Source: Siphonodentalium dalli (lineage: Eukaryota; Mollusca; Scaphopoda; Gadilida; Siphonodentaliidae). From it: a stretch of DNA of 64,000 nt. Below, piece after piece: positions 14,068 to 25,814 of the stretch. Location: assembly GCA_032622095.1 (NCBI GenBank), contig CP136063.1, positions 183,251,956 through 183,315,955 on the forward strand. Direction: 5' to 3'. The translations under genes were made by a program, and so were the position numbers. Positions within the stretch are counted from its first letter, which is position 1. Each line of letters starts with the position of its first letter. The notes under the pieces are model-generated. The model ran no database searches. It worked only from the letters and a program-made list of their open reading frames with translations, and was not told the DNA's origin.

Positions 14068-14350
14068 TAGTGCCTCTTTAAATCATTTGAGATCAGCAGC
14101 ACATATCCCGCGACATTCCCCACGACATTACCACATATCTTCTGGACTGATAATAAACGTTATTTTATTTATTAGTCCCCCTTTAAGTCACATGAGGTCA
14201 ACGGCGCCTATCCCATGACATTTCCCTGGTCAGGTGATCCATCTGTACCAATTAGTGGTGGCCCTGGAAGTCATTTAAAACAACTATTAGTCATATGGGA
14301 TAAACAGCACCTATTGCATGACTCTCCGGATAAAGTTACGTCTATAGTTT

Positions 14351-14873
14351 AAAGGCACGGGCGGTGTTCGTTGCAGAAATATTCATATTTGTTCAAATCG
14401 CCATCAACAGAAGGAATATTAAAATATACATAGTTTTGTTCATATGCCAAACATAATCAGCGCGTAAATAGTATATTGTCGTTGACACGTACGATGGTGT
14501 ACGTAAACAAGAGTATGCTCGTGTTATAGAAGCTGTGCCTCTGTTTACATAACACAGTGCAATTATATTGGTTAATCACACAAAAATGATATAAACGCTC
14601 TTTATTATTTCCATATCAAGAAAACAGTAACAAATAACGCTCTTTATGTTTACCATATCCGGATCTAAACAAAAGCCAGGTAACGTAACGTTTTTGCTTT
14701 TGTTTACATAACAAAGGAAAAACAATTGACAATAACATACTGTTTATGCCATATTTCTGATTGGTACAAGAACAAAGTCTGTCTATATTTTACAATTCTT
14801 TCTGTTTATGGCGGTTTTTGACGGAGCTGAATATTTTAACAGCAGACCCACCGACAACGCCGCCCGTATCTTT
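14351..14873. mobile_element. TIR element with AAAGGTACGGGCGG ends, copy 2
   Basis: The termini are AAAGGCACGGGCGGTGTT and, inward from the right, AAAGATACGGGCGGCGTT. A TA on both sides (14350, 14873) could be the target duplication if the ends begin AAGG. It is inserted inside the decayed ~100 bp satellite at 13382-15470. Confidence 0.82.
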
Positions 14874-15470
14874 ATGTTGATAATAAACTTTGACATTCCC
14901 CGCGTCATTTTACTTCTATGCACCAATGTTCCCACATATCTTCTGGACTGATAATAAAAGCTCTTTATTGATATTATAATTTAGTAGCCCCCCCCCCCAC
15001 TGAGGCCAAAGGCACCTATCCTATGACACTCCCCTGGTCAGGTAAATCTCTACCAATTTTCCTACATATCTTCTAAGGAACGCTCTTTATTTATCATATC
15101 CCACCTTTACGTCGTTTAATATCAACTGCATCTATCTCATGATAACCTACGGGTCAATTTATCCTCGTGTTTCAATTTTCTCCGACGGACTGCAACCATT
15201 TTGGGTATATAATTAATTATTTAGTTAAATTAATTAATAGTTCCCTTTTAAGACATCGGAGGTCAACGGGATCTATCTAATAAATTCCCTGGGCCAAATT
15301 ACCGGTTAACTACAAATTTTCAGCTCCGATGGTTCAACCGTTTGGTTGCCTCTAGCCAAAGTATATATCAAATAATTATTAGTGCCCCTTTAATAAGACA
15401 TCTAAAGTCACCGGGGCCTATGTAATAACGCTCCCCGGGTAAAATCACACCTATATATTTATATTTCCAT

Positions 15471-17139
15471 ATATTTATGTATATATCTATATTAGTATAG
15501 CTAGGTTACATTCTCTTTACTGTCTGTGCAGATCGCGATAAAAGACGAGGTAAAATAGTGTAAGATCCAAATTATGACGTAAATTGGACAGAGGGATATG
15601 TTGACGAATGCATGAAAGCTAATATTTAGCACTATTCCAGCTGTGTTCGCCGTTTCGATCAGAAGTGAGATAAACGCTCTTTATTATAACCATATCAGGA
15701 ATTAACTAACAAGAACGCTCTTTATTAGTATATGATGAGGGAAGAATCCTTGACTTGATTGCAGTAAGTCTTGACGAAGTCCATTTAATTTAATTGCTAA
15801 TTTTTATCCCGGATTCTGGACCCGGTACGTAACACAGACGGCCACAATTTCAGGTTTCAAACTCCCACGGGGCTTAGGGTAACACGATACAGTTGTCCAT
15901 TGTTGGGTGCTTGTTTCATAGACAACGTTATTTTTGGTCGACCTTGAAGCATACTAACAATGAATTGGATATCTAACAGTTCGAATGACAGACTGCATTA
16001 TTGGCAGTCAGAGTTCAGTCCCCTCGACGTGCTGGTCTAGATTATAACATGGGCCATCGTCTAAAGATTCTCTTAATATTTGGTGTGTGGTTCACATTTA
16101 AGAACACGCAGGCCCTCGTCAAATTGGAGTAATTTTGGGGCCGGAATTTGACAGCAACCATTGACTGCATTCTGTATGGCCCCATTTTTTTTAAATTAGC
16201 ATATTTACATGTATGTGTTTGTTTATATCCTTACCATGTTTGTCTCTTATCTGCTGATTTGATAAATAATCTATCTTCATTTTCACCATCACTGTTGGTC
16301 AGTTTAGAGACTACCGCCCTCAGATAGATCAATGGTCCTTTATTTAATCGCTGTGTAATGTCCCTTGGTGTGCACAATTTTTCTCCAAGACTGGATAGAA
16401 GTGGACAGAAATTAGTCATTAAAAAAAACCTTCTATGGCAAGTGTGAGACCAACTTGTATTCATGTTTCAGAATACAAATGTCTTGAAATAAATATAAGG
16501 AATGGGTGTTGATTTTGTTGCGTCCCAACTTGCATTTGATGGAACGCGAGCAAATCTACATCCATTTTAACCCATATCTGTTTAACAACAAATACAGACT
16601 GTCAACAATGAGCACCACGAAAAAAAGTTTATTTTTACATTTGTTAAATAAAGTTGTAGTCAAGTTCATAAACCATATCATCAAATTGAATATGTTATAA
16701 AAATAACCTTATTCTATAAAAGTAACAAATTAGAGTAATAAGATTTCATTTAGAACTTAAAAGTGTGTACATCATATTCACTATTATTGATTAACTTTGC
16801 TTTTCTTAATCATGTTATCAATCAAGTTTACATGTATAATATTTAATTTATCTCACTCCTCTTAATAAATATTTATTGCGCTGAAGCTCAGATTTCCTGA
16901 TAAAACCATTTACATCATGTGGTATCGTATAGTTTTGCCAAGTTAAAAATGTTAGAAGGTATAAAATCACAACAATTACATTTATAAAAAAAATTATGTT
17001 CCCATTATCCATGTCTGTTGATCTGGCTACAATCTTACAATATACAATCTAGAATTAGCAGATAGCTTGTCACAATGTTGATGTTCTATTTAACTCAACT
17101 TTACAAAGTAAAGTTTGAGCTATTGTCATGGGTTGGCGT
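15471..17139. other. No gene recognised
   Basis: Non-coding DNA, strongly AT-rich at 16600-17050. Several AACGCTCTTTATT motifs, also seen in the satellite and the AAAGGTACGGGCGG elements, lie near 15670-15725. Confidence 0.55.
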
Positions 17140-17560
17140 CCGTCGTCCGTCATGATTTCGATGAAAAACATTGGCCGCCAGCTCCCATTCTTGATTTTCA
17201 AATTTGAATCCATCGGCACACCCTACATCCCGTATATATGGCCGGATCATTTTAAAATTAAGCAGGCAAGATTGTGATCACCTGTAGATGGGGCTATCGA
17301 ATTTGAACGATTTTCGATGAAAAACATGGCCGCCAGCTGCTATCTTGGAATTGATTCTTTGTGTCACTAAATCATTCGGCACACCCTACATGCCACATCC
17401 CTCATCCGACCATCACCAAACTTCACATGGATCTTCGGGATAACCTCTAGATATGAGCCATCGATTATTTCCGAAATTCGTTATAAAACATGACTGCCAG
17501 CAGCCATCTTGGATTTAAAATTTGAATCCATCGGCACACCCTGCAGCCTATATTTATTGG
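17140..17560. repeat. Decayed direct repeat with GGCCGCCAGCTGCCAT motif
   Basis: Three units of about 165 bp (17155, 17315, 17480) share GATGAAAAACATGGCCGCCA, TTGAATCCATCGGCACACCC and a TCTTGGAT-type block. No coding capacity is seen. Confidence 0.65.
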
Positions 17561-18847
17561 TGAAATGAAAATAATTTCATCTACCAATAGAAGACCTTTC
17601 CTGTAACTTGCTTACTGTCCTTCTTTATCATTCTATTCATTGCTCAGCAAAAAATATCTTTCTCAATTTGAGCTACAGTGTTATTGACACTTTCAGTTCT
17701 ATTCCTCTCCATTGTTTCGTTCACCACATGAAACCAACACAAGATAACTTCCAATCCAAGGTTTTTCACTGCCGTGTCTGTTTTGTCTATCATCACACAT
17801 GGGCGGTATAGTTAATGTGATGAACATTTTGTTACCAGCTTGAAAGCCCCTTCTTCATTACGAATTCATATTGACAACTTTAATCGTTACAGGGAACATT
17901 TTCAAAAATAGATTTTAGAGATGTCTCAATTGCAAAGTTGTTATCTCTGCTCATGATGCTGAAATTTGCTGGACACCCAATCCCGTCTTGGTGTTGAGTT
18001 ACCGATGTCATTATACAGGCGCCGTCATCTTGTAGCCCATATTTTCCGTCTATTCCTGAAAATAATTAATTTACTTTTGATGACTGCCAACATACTAATT
18101 GCTGTTTACCTATAAATCAAAATTGACTTTGGGATTAATATATAACAAGGGAATGAGGAAATAATGTTCCGAATGGACTGTTGTATTCAGTTACTTATTT
18201 TCAAAACAATATACCAAGGGAACTACTCATTAATTAATAAGTATATGGTGAAGAATGGATCTGTGTATATATGTGACAATACATATTGAATTCCAGTCAT
18301 GAATGCATGTGGTCATTGCATGCCACCCTGCGGCACGTTGAAGTTAATCAAATGATTAGCAACTAAAGTTTCATAAGTGATGAGGCAAAATATATAACGC
18401 TAGCTTGGGTACCCGATGTTGCTCGGGTAAAGAAGATTGGAAACAAATGGCTGTGTTTTGTCATACATTTACACAATTTCAAATAACTTCTCTGTACACC
18501 ACATTTGGTGGTCTTTCCTTCTGCTACATGGATGAATGGGTTGACTGTTGGTCTATTCCTGATATGGTATGGATAAAGAGCGTTCTAGTCGCTTGTGATA
18601 TTCGAGGAGATGTGTGATTTTATGTGCGGTATCTGACTAACGATATTTAAAGAGCATTCACTATTGATCTATTCCTGGTGTGGTATGAATAAAGAGCGTT
18701 CTCCTCGCTTATTCGCGAACATGTTAACTGCATTCCGCGCGGAGAGACAGCGGAGGTAAACGGGACATATCTAATAATGCTTACCGAGTCAAATTACCCT
18801 GTATACAAATTGTCAGCTATGATGATCCAGCCGTTTGATCGCTTATA
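17561..18847. other. No gene recognised
   Basis: Only short frames (70 codons or fewer) without motifs. A satellite-like segment lies at 18740-18847. Confidence 0.55.
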
Positions 18848-18996
18848 AACACCGTCATTCTAATATAATTAAATGGAATGACTCTCCATGGCGAAATAAT
18901 TTGCGTTACTTTATCGCCGATTGTCGCGTCCCGAATCGAGATGTAAATATTTACAATTAAGCGTAGTTCAGACGATGATATCTATGGAGTGGTATG
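18848..18996. repeat. Dispersed repeat, inverted partner of 4454-4605
   Basis: It carries GTAAATATTTACAATTAAGC, GTAGTTCAGACGATG and TCTATGGAGTGGTATGG, the reverse complement of the blocks at 4454-4605. Confidence 0.7.
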
Positions 18997-19568
18997 GTCG
19001 ATTTCTTTGAGATTTTCTGTGATGCTAGTAGAATGCTACATTCCCACAATTGGCATAGCACATTAGTACTAACTGATCAGTTTCTCTCACCCGAATTAGT
19101 CTTTAACATCAGCTGTTGTCCATATATAAAGTGGTTTTGTTTTGTTCTTTGCTTGCTTCTTGCTACTTGTACTAGATGTGCTACCCTCCTTATGTCTTGC
19201 AAGTGAAAATAAAGTAATATCTCAATGAGATTCACCTTTGAATCTGAGCAATCTTTTCAATCAGAAGTCGATGGTGATGTCTATGAAACACGAGTAGTGC
19301 AGGTGAGAAAATTTAGTAACGATAAGTTGATAACCCATCCATCGTTCAAGTGACTTTATTTTGTGTAACCCGTACGGAAATGAACCGATGGTTCACCAGA
19401 AATCATAGTTTATTCACTTCTTAGTGATCAATACACCCCTCCAAATGAATAATACACCATTCCAATATGATTTCATATATAACTAACTGGAAAAAATCCA
19501 TTAACCTCCTGTCTGCTGAATTAATGCCATGAGTCGTGTGCTGTGCCGTTAATGTTATATATAGCTAT

Positions 19569-20398
19569 ATTCTAGTTAGGCCCCTGCGAATCGGATTTTT
19601 TCTATCGAATCGAATACCGATTCGAATCAGGTAAATGGTATTCGATTTCGAATCGAATTCGAATCGAATCAGACATTGTGTTGACATGTGAGGAGTTCAT
19701 AAACAAAAGTAAATACTAATGAGAGAATTCATCGTACACACCGGCATTAATCCCTTGGGTGGGTTGTGGGATTGTCAACCGGAACTGATTAATGTTATCC
19801 ACGGAAACAGCCGAATATGGACGATGTAATACGGAAATAAGTTGGGTTTACTCAAAATCGGGAATGACACATCGGAACGAGTCATTTGCACCGAGGGTGG
19901 TGGTTGTTGTAGCTATATAATATCTATGTTATAATTGATATCACAACTTTTGTGTCCGACTAAAAGGTTCAAGGTACAGTCATGCTGGGAGCATAAGATT
20001 ATAATCAAATAGCGATATCAATTCAACTCTTGATAGTGGGAAGCATATTTAATAGCTCAGAGACTAGTATGCCGATATGTGGGGCAGAAAATAAATTGAT
20101 TCAACAATACCATTGTTATCTAAAGGTGCTCAGAGTCATCACCTTGTTTCTAGCATTATAGACCCCATGTGACGGCATTCCGTCAACGGGCGAGCCGACG
20201 AATCGTGTGTGTGCGACAGGAAACTGGTAAAAACGCTGACCGTAAACGACACCATTTGACTCAACCGTCGGCGAGAATGCCGCGAGATATTCGATTCGAA
20301 AACAACGTCAACACGATTCGAAATAAAATCGAATCGAATCGCAGGAACGATTCGAAATTAGAATTCAAGTCGAATATTCGCAGGGCCCTAATTCTAGT
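19569..20398. mobile_element. hAT-like non-autonomous DNA transposon with 8 bp target duplication
   Basis: The element at 19577-20390 (814 bp) is bounded by the perfect 8 bp direct repeat ATTCTAGT at 19569-19576 and 20391-20398. Its termini are inverted repeats: TAGGCCCCTGCGAATC on the left and, read inward, TAGGGCCCTGCGAATATTCG on the right. Sub-terminal regions are rich in repeated TCGAATCGAAT motifs on both sides, as expected for transposase-binding arrays. An 8 bp duplication and a TAGGG-type end fit the hAT superfamily. No transposase is encoded; the 89-residue open frame at 20169-20438 runs across the right end and is chance. Confidence 0.92.
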
Positions 20399-20525
20399 GG
20401 TAAATATAACGGGTATATCACTAAAACCCCAAAACTGACTCTATTGAAAGATTATTGTCATTCACAATCCTGGAACAACGTAGACTGTATTAAACTTTGA
20501 GATGCAATGGTTCTGAACTCCAATC

Positions 20526-20690
20526 TCTGAGTAATGCCCTTAATAATCGACTCCTTAACCACAGCATAATTATGGGTAACTTTTCAGGATTTAGTCGGAA
20601 ATATGGCTTTTTGCCATTCATCGAAAATCTCTCATGTATGTTATCGTCGCATTCCCTTTTGTGGCAGAACATAATAATTAATTTAGTTAA
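20526..20690. repeat. Single arm of the CAGTAATGCCC palindromic family
   Basis: GAGTAATGCCCTTAATAATC, then ACCACAGCATAATTATGGGT and CAGGATTTAGTCGGAAATAT, match the left arm of the element at 35846. The mirrored second arm is missing. Confidence 0.7.
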
Positions 20691-21007
20691 TTATTGGCAC
20701 AATGTACGATTCCATTGTCCCAACGAGTGTCCCTTGTGAAAATTCAGTTAGGAACATTTACCCTTAGTTTTTAGACAAATGCTTCATTCACATAAATTGA
20801 ATGTAAATAATATTGATGTTAGTATCTATGTTATATTATAATTACATTGTACTATCGTATATAAGTAACTTGGGAAACAAATCTGGTTTTATTGGTTTTA
20901 TGGTGGTTTTAAAGCGTTAAACCTCTTTTTAAACGTTGGTTACTAATCTTAAACTGTATATACAAACTATATAACGATTTTAATTAAGCAGATATCCTTT
21001 TTTATGC

Positions 21008-21706
21008 GTGTGGATTGAAAAACTGCTTGCTGCAACCAAGTGTAAACCGGGTGTACAATACTCAACAACAGGTGGAGGGATAGTGGGAACAGCTGGTGCA
21101 GTTTCCTTTGAACTGATAAAACAAGCAGCAATCCACTATTTTGATAACTACCCTACAGAAGATGGCTGTGCTAGGACTATCAACGACACCGACAAAAGTA
21201 AATCTGATGTAGCAGTATTTGTTCGTGTAACAATGAATAACAAACTCAAATATACTCTCAACATGTATCCTACCAGATGCCGATTCCTCGTTAACGGCTC
21301 CGACTGCAATACATTCCTGGAAAAAGATCTACCAATGATACACGCCCTGCTAGAGAAAATAACTGGACCCAATATCAAACATCTAGATATACAACAGCTG
21401 AACGGTATGTTACAACAACAACTGACTATGTTACAACAACAACTGACAAATATTTTAACGCATCGTAGTAACAAAAAGTCGACAAAGAAACTTTTGACTA
21501 CCGAAAACATCAGATGTCGAAAATGTGATCGTAACGTCCAAAGCCGGGGTGTAGTATGTAACCAATGTAAGCGATGGATCCACTACAACTGTGAGAAACT
21601 GACCAAAGAAGAAATTGCAGCAGCCGAAAGAGACAACTCGACATACTCATGCAAATTATGTGTGGTTGAAAAACAAACTATAAGATCCACGACTGCCCAT
21701 CGGTAG
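21008..21706 (+). pseudogene. LINE ORF1, N-terminal part (finger 1)
   Basis: The frame carries an N-terminal region of unknown fold (about residues 30-130) and a Gln-rich stretch where MLQQQLT occurs twice (a 21 bp duplication at 21408-21447). A C2-C2-HxxC-CxxC finger follows at about residues 173-220 (CRKCDRN, CNQCKRWIHYNC, CKLC), the spacing of a PHD/RING-like zinc finger. ORF1 proteins bind element RNA and help assemble the ribonucleoprotein. The frame opens with GTG; the nearest ATG, at 21004 in the context CCTTTTTTATGCG, is out of frame and meets a stop after four codons. A small indel may therefore have broken the true start. It ends at 21706, but frame 0 is open from 21684, which suggests a frameshift into the next piece. 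Confidence 0.8.
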
Positions 21707-22937
21707 TACAAAAATCCAACTTATGTTACCACCTCTAGTCATCACCGACTCGACAGCTACAACATTGATGCTTGAAGAAGTCGACACATGTTGCCATACA
21801 ACCAAAACTGACACCAGATGCGACACTTGTGGTGAAAAGATATCTGACTCTTTCGGTAGAATCTGCATACAATGCGGCTCGAATTTTCACGAACACTGTA
21901 GCCCTGATCCGGAGGACAATAACGACACCTGCGTAAACTGCACTATAATTAATCTAAATGCAGAAAAACCTCAGAGCAGTGACAGTGACAATCTCTTCGA
22001 TAAACATAACACTGATGACGATGTAACACTACGTGAAACTATCACTGAAGAAACTACTGAACAAGATCTACCGACTGATACTATGGGTTCCAATAGACCA
22101 ACTATAAAGGATACCAATGAACCACCAAAAGTGACAAATCCTACCGAAACTGCAAAAGACATGACATCTAAGCAGCTCAAACTTAGAGAACAGAAAGTTC
22201 GGAAAAGAGAAGAGGAGATAAAAATCAAAGAACGAGTCATAGAAGAATTCTATCAGGAGCGAACTTGGTATAAAACGTATATCCAAAAACTAGAATATAA
22301 AATTAATGAACTGGAGAAAACCAACGACATGCTGAAGAAGCAAATACACACAGCTCCCGGAAGTGACACTAGTACAAACAACGCTGAAGCAACTCAAACA
22401 TCTAGCACTGCGGCCCTAGTCAACCAACTCCAGGAGCGTGTTACTAAAATTGTGTTTTCACAAATAAACAAACAAATGGACAAACTGGAGAGCGATATCC
22501 TGTCTGAGAACACCCAGCCGTTAGTAAAATCTGCTACAACCAACAACGACACACCAGCACAGGCCGAAGATATCCCCAGAGATACATCGTACTTGGCAGG
22601 TAAACCCATAACATATAATGTAACGTCAACGCAACAAAGTAAGCGTATAGAGGCTCCATCTGAATATCAACTACCATCAACAGATAGACAACCACCACCG
22701 ACACGTATGAACCTCCATACAGGACCTCAACCACCCTACCATACACCCCCAGCACCGCAGTCAAACCAAGGTCAATGGAGACGAGGAAGAACAGAACATA
22801 GACGCAACAGTAGAGTAAGACAGGTAGCTCCGATTAGCGACACCTGGAGAAGAGTGTTATCCCAAGACTCGACCACATCTTCAAACTATAAGCAGCCTTT
22901 TTTATGCGAAAACAGCGTCTCCAACCACCAAAGATAA
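21684..22937 (+). pseudogene. LINE ORF1, C-terminal part (finger 2, coiled coil, basic tail)
   Basis: The first ATG is at 21723, but this frame is open from 21684 and probably continues the preceding piece after a frameshift. Counted from 21723, a second finger lies at residues 38-78 (CDTC, CIQCGSNFHEHC, CVNC). An acidic Ser/Thr-rich linker follows, then a charged alpha-helical coiled-coil region at about 148-210 rich in Lys/Glu heptads, then a Pro-rich segment and an Arg-rich tail (WRRGRTEHRRNSRVRQ) suited to nucleic-acid binding. It overlaps the ORF2 frame at 22892-22937, where a run of six T precedes the ORF2 ATG. Function as an RNA-binding ORF1p is inferred from architecture. Whether ORF1 was one protein or two cannot be settled from one copy. 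Confidence 0.85.
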
Positions 22938-23902
22938 CAGCGGATAACGAACCAAATGCAGTACCATCGAAACAAAATGAACTGCGCATACTGACATACA
23001 ACTGCAAAAACATCAAATCGTGTGCATTAACATTCAAGAACCTACTAGACCATGCTGATATTTTTCTTATACAAGAACACTGGCTATACAACTTCGAACT
23101 TAACCTACTGAATGAACTACATGCCGATGTATCCGGAGCTGGCACATCGGTCGACTCTCTACATCCCCTAACACCGGTCAACCTTCCAAGAGGATATGGT
23201 GGTGTATCATGCCTATGGAACAGATCTATAGATAAATACATTCGAGTAATTCCCGATGGCAACACAAGACTACAATGTATTGAGCTGCTATCTGCTGAAC
23301 CACTACTTATAATAAGTGTATATATGCCCACCACTACCAATGCACTACCGAATGAATATGAAGAAATCCTTGACCAAATTCGTGAGATATACTGCAAATA
23401 CAACGATACACATACGATGTACATTGGAGGAGACATGAACGAAGACCTAGCCGAATCTAACACCTCAAATCGTGCTGTAGCCCTCCGCAAATTGCTGACA
23501 GATACCCATTTGAAATCGGAAAACATCGGGAAAACATTCATTAATGTTAAAGGAATTGCGGTATACGAAATTGACTTCATCATGTATCCAAACAACATAA
23601 CCATTCTTAATGCAGAGATCCTCGAATTTGATGAAAACGCATCAGACCACCTACCCAAGATACTAAGAATCCCGTATGATCTTGTAAAAGTACAGCAAAT
23701 CGTAAAGACAACCGAACCAGCAATCACCAGAGTCAAGTGGGATAAAGTAGACATACTCCTATACCAAGATCTACTCGATAAGAAAATGACCAAGTCACAC
23801 GTCATTTACTGGGACAGAATAGAAAACGCACTTGAAGAGACTACCAACATGATGACCTGTGCCGCCCTAGAAAGAAGAAGAATAAGAACAACCCAAAACT
23901 AA
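22904..23902 (+). pseudogene. LINE ORF2, endonuclease domain
   Basis: This begins with MRKQRLQPP and enters an apurinic-endonuclease fold at about residue 27. The catalytic set is complete: Asn in LTYNCKN, Glu in IQEHW, SVYMPT, the Asp and Asn of GGDMNED, Asp in IDFIMYP, and Asp-His in SDHLPK. In LINEs this domain nicks target DNA to prime reverse transcription. The frame departs from the conserved product after about 23870 and stops at 23902. The adjacent frame (from 23836) continues with an RT-linker sequence starting around KLKVWNED, so a single indel separates the two domains of one ORF2. The ATG at 22904 overlaps ORF1 in the -1 frame. Confidence 0.94.
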
Positions 23903-25503
23903 AGGTTTGGAATGAAGATATCTCGGCAAAGTTACATCTGTACCGGAGAGTATATAAGGAATGGAGAGATGCTGGAAAACCGAATGAGGGTACACTTCTC
24001 TATAACAAAAAAGATGCTAGAAAAGAATTCCGCTATGAAGTCAACAAAGCACTATGTGTACGCAACCAAGATCTCCGTGCAAAAGTTCTAGGCGCGGGAG
24101 AGAAGGACAGAAGTTTAATGTTCAACCTCATCAGGGGACAAAGAGGAAAATCACACCAATATATATCTGACCTCCATGTCGATGGCAAAACATTCTCCGA
24201 TGAAAATATAATCAACGGATGGTCACTACACTTCAGCGAATTGGCAAAAATGAAGGATCACGACTACAACTTTAACTTTCTCAAACAATGTCTTGACGAT
24301 TACCACATCATAAAGTTGAATGGCCCTCCTGACTCTGTTCCACCCATTGGAGTAAATGAATTAAGAAAGATTTTATCAACAATGAAGAAGGGAAAAGCAC
24401 CTGACAAAAGTGGCTTGACCATCGAACACTTCATCTACGCCTCTGATAGACTACTCTCTACTATTGCCTCAATTATCAACAAAATATTGGAAGATGGCGA
24501 GATACCAACTAGTATGAAAATTGGAGTTATCACACCAGTCTTCAAACAGAAAGGCGACAAATGTAACTCAACTAGCTACAGAGGGATTACCATCTTACCA
24601 GTGATGATGAAACTAGTGGAGCACATCCTTCGTAAATATCTCAGAAAAGCAACAGCACCTCTACAGTCACCAATACAACGAGGATTCACACCTGGAGCAC
24701 CCCCTCTCAATAGTGCACTACTGCTTGAGGAAGTCATACGTGAAATTAGGGACAATAGCCACCCTGTATTCGTCGCATTCTTAGATGCTAAATCAGCCTT
24801 TGATGTTGTCAACCACCAAATCATGATGAGGAAATTACACCAATACAACATTGGACAAAGGGTCTGGAGCTTAATCGATGACATGCATATCAACTGCAAA
24901 TCAACCGTCAAATGGGATGGGAAGACATCAGAAGAGTTTACAATACAACAAGGAGTACTGCAAGGAGAAGTACTAATTGCTGATCTCTATAAAACCTACA
25001 TCGAGGAACTACTAGGACTATTCCAACAATCTGATTGCGGAACAAAAATTGGCAACATCCACCTTAACGCCACCGCATGTGCCGATGATATTGCAGTCTT
25101 CAGTCACGATCGCAGTCAACTGCAAGTCCTCATCAACTGTGCGCACCACTATAGCCAGCTTCACATATATAAATTACAACCCCAAAAGAGCGTGACAGTT
25201 GAAGTCAGTCCACTCAACAAAACTAAAAACAAGACCAATTACACCTGGAATATGCAAGGCACCATTATGCCGACTGCAGAGACTGCTCCACATTTGGGAA
25301 TAATCCGATCCACCAGCATTGAAAAGACTATCAAAGAAACAGTCGGTAACAACATCAAAAAAGCAAGACGAACAGCTTACAGCCTCATGCCGGTAGGATT
25401 TCACGGAGTTAATGTTCTTGATCCCTTCAGCTGTCTACATCTTTACCAGACTTACATTGTTCCTGTACTGCTGTATGGTTATGAGGTCCTACAACCTCAA
25501 TGA
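23836..25503 (+). pseudogene. LINE ORF2, reverse transcriptase domain
   Basis: The frame is open from 23836; the first internal ATG is at 24118, but conserved linker residues (WNED, HLYRRVYKEWRDAGKP) begin near 23911, so the ATG is not a real start. RT landmarks from the 24118 ATG are GKAPDKSGLTIEHF (fingers), SYRGITILPVMMKLVEHI, motif A FLDAKSAFDVV, motif B-like QGVLQGEV, and catalytic motif C CADDIAVF. LGIIRS in the thumb region follows. RT copies element RNA at the nicked target. The motif B region lacks the usual SPLLF and reads VLIADLY. The frame ends at TGA (25501), inside what should be the continuing C-terminal region, since the sequence after it still looks like LINE protein. Confidence 0.94.
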
Positions 25504-25814
25504 TCCAACCTACTTAACCTTGAGATGTTCCAGAAAAAATGCTTAAGAGAATAATGTCTCTACCAACCAGAGTAGCTGATCTCGCTACCTACATCCTCTC
25601 TGGAATACTCCCTATTGAAGCACAACTGGACATCCGGATACTCTGCCTATACTATAATGTCTGCACACAAACTGAGAACAGCCTTGAAAAACAGATTGCC
25701 AAACGTCAAATCACAATGAAATCTGCCGACAGCTCCAGCTGGTTTGTAGCTACAAGTAGACTGATGTTGAAATATGACCTACCAAATGTATTATCTTCCG
25801 CGATGAGTCCCTAA
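25504..25814 (+). pseudogene. LINE ORF2, C-terminal fragment
   Basis: After the TGA, frame 1 still encodes SNLLNLEMFQKK, then an indel in AAAAAA (25532-25537) moves the coding to the frame of 25539 (LKRIMSLPTRVADLATYILS and onward). LPTRV, followed by GILPIEAQLDIRILCLYYN, is typical of the region after the RT in this kind of LINE. The reading ends at MSP-stop, where the sequence has already entered the inverted-repeat arm at 25789, so the last residues may not belong to the LINE. Family members usually continue well beyond this, so the 3' end is truncated or overwritten. Confidence 0.75.

Larger units (their letters stand above)
13382..15470. repeat. Decayed satellite of about 100 bp monomers
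   Basis: Units beginning ATTAGTGCCCCTTTAAGTCA, then GAGGTCAACGGCACCTATC and a CCCTGGTCAGGT-type segment, recur at 13382, 14066, 14171, 14261, 14982, 15230 and 15378. One more relative lies at 18740-18850. The array is interrupted by a palindrome at 13896-14067 and a TIR element at 14351-14873. No gene is visible. Confidence 0.65.
20996..25814 (+). mobile_element. Non-LTR retrotransposon (LINE), degenerate copy
   Basis: A near full-length LINE with an ORF1 of two cysteine/histidine fingers and a coiled coil, overlapping an ORF2 with an N-terminal AP-like endonuclease, a reverse transcriptase and a C-terminal tail. Endonuclease-first order excludes R2-type elements. The two-ORF architecture with PHD-like fingers in ORF1 resembles CR1/Jockey/I-group elements, but I cannot place the clade. 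The copy is dead: the frame changes near 21684-21706, between 23836 and 23902, and in the A-run at 25532-25537, and there is a TGA at 25501. The 5' end and poly-A tail are not defined. The coding frame runs into the arm of a large inverted repeat at 25789. Only endonuclease and RT assignments are certain. Confidence 0.95.

Noticed and set aside
22834-23805. 323-codon minus-strand frame opposite the LINE endonuclease
   Set aside because: Antisense shadow of ORF2; Ser/Leu-rich with no domain.
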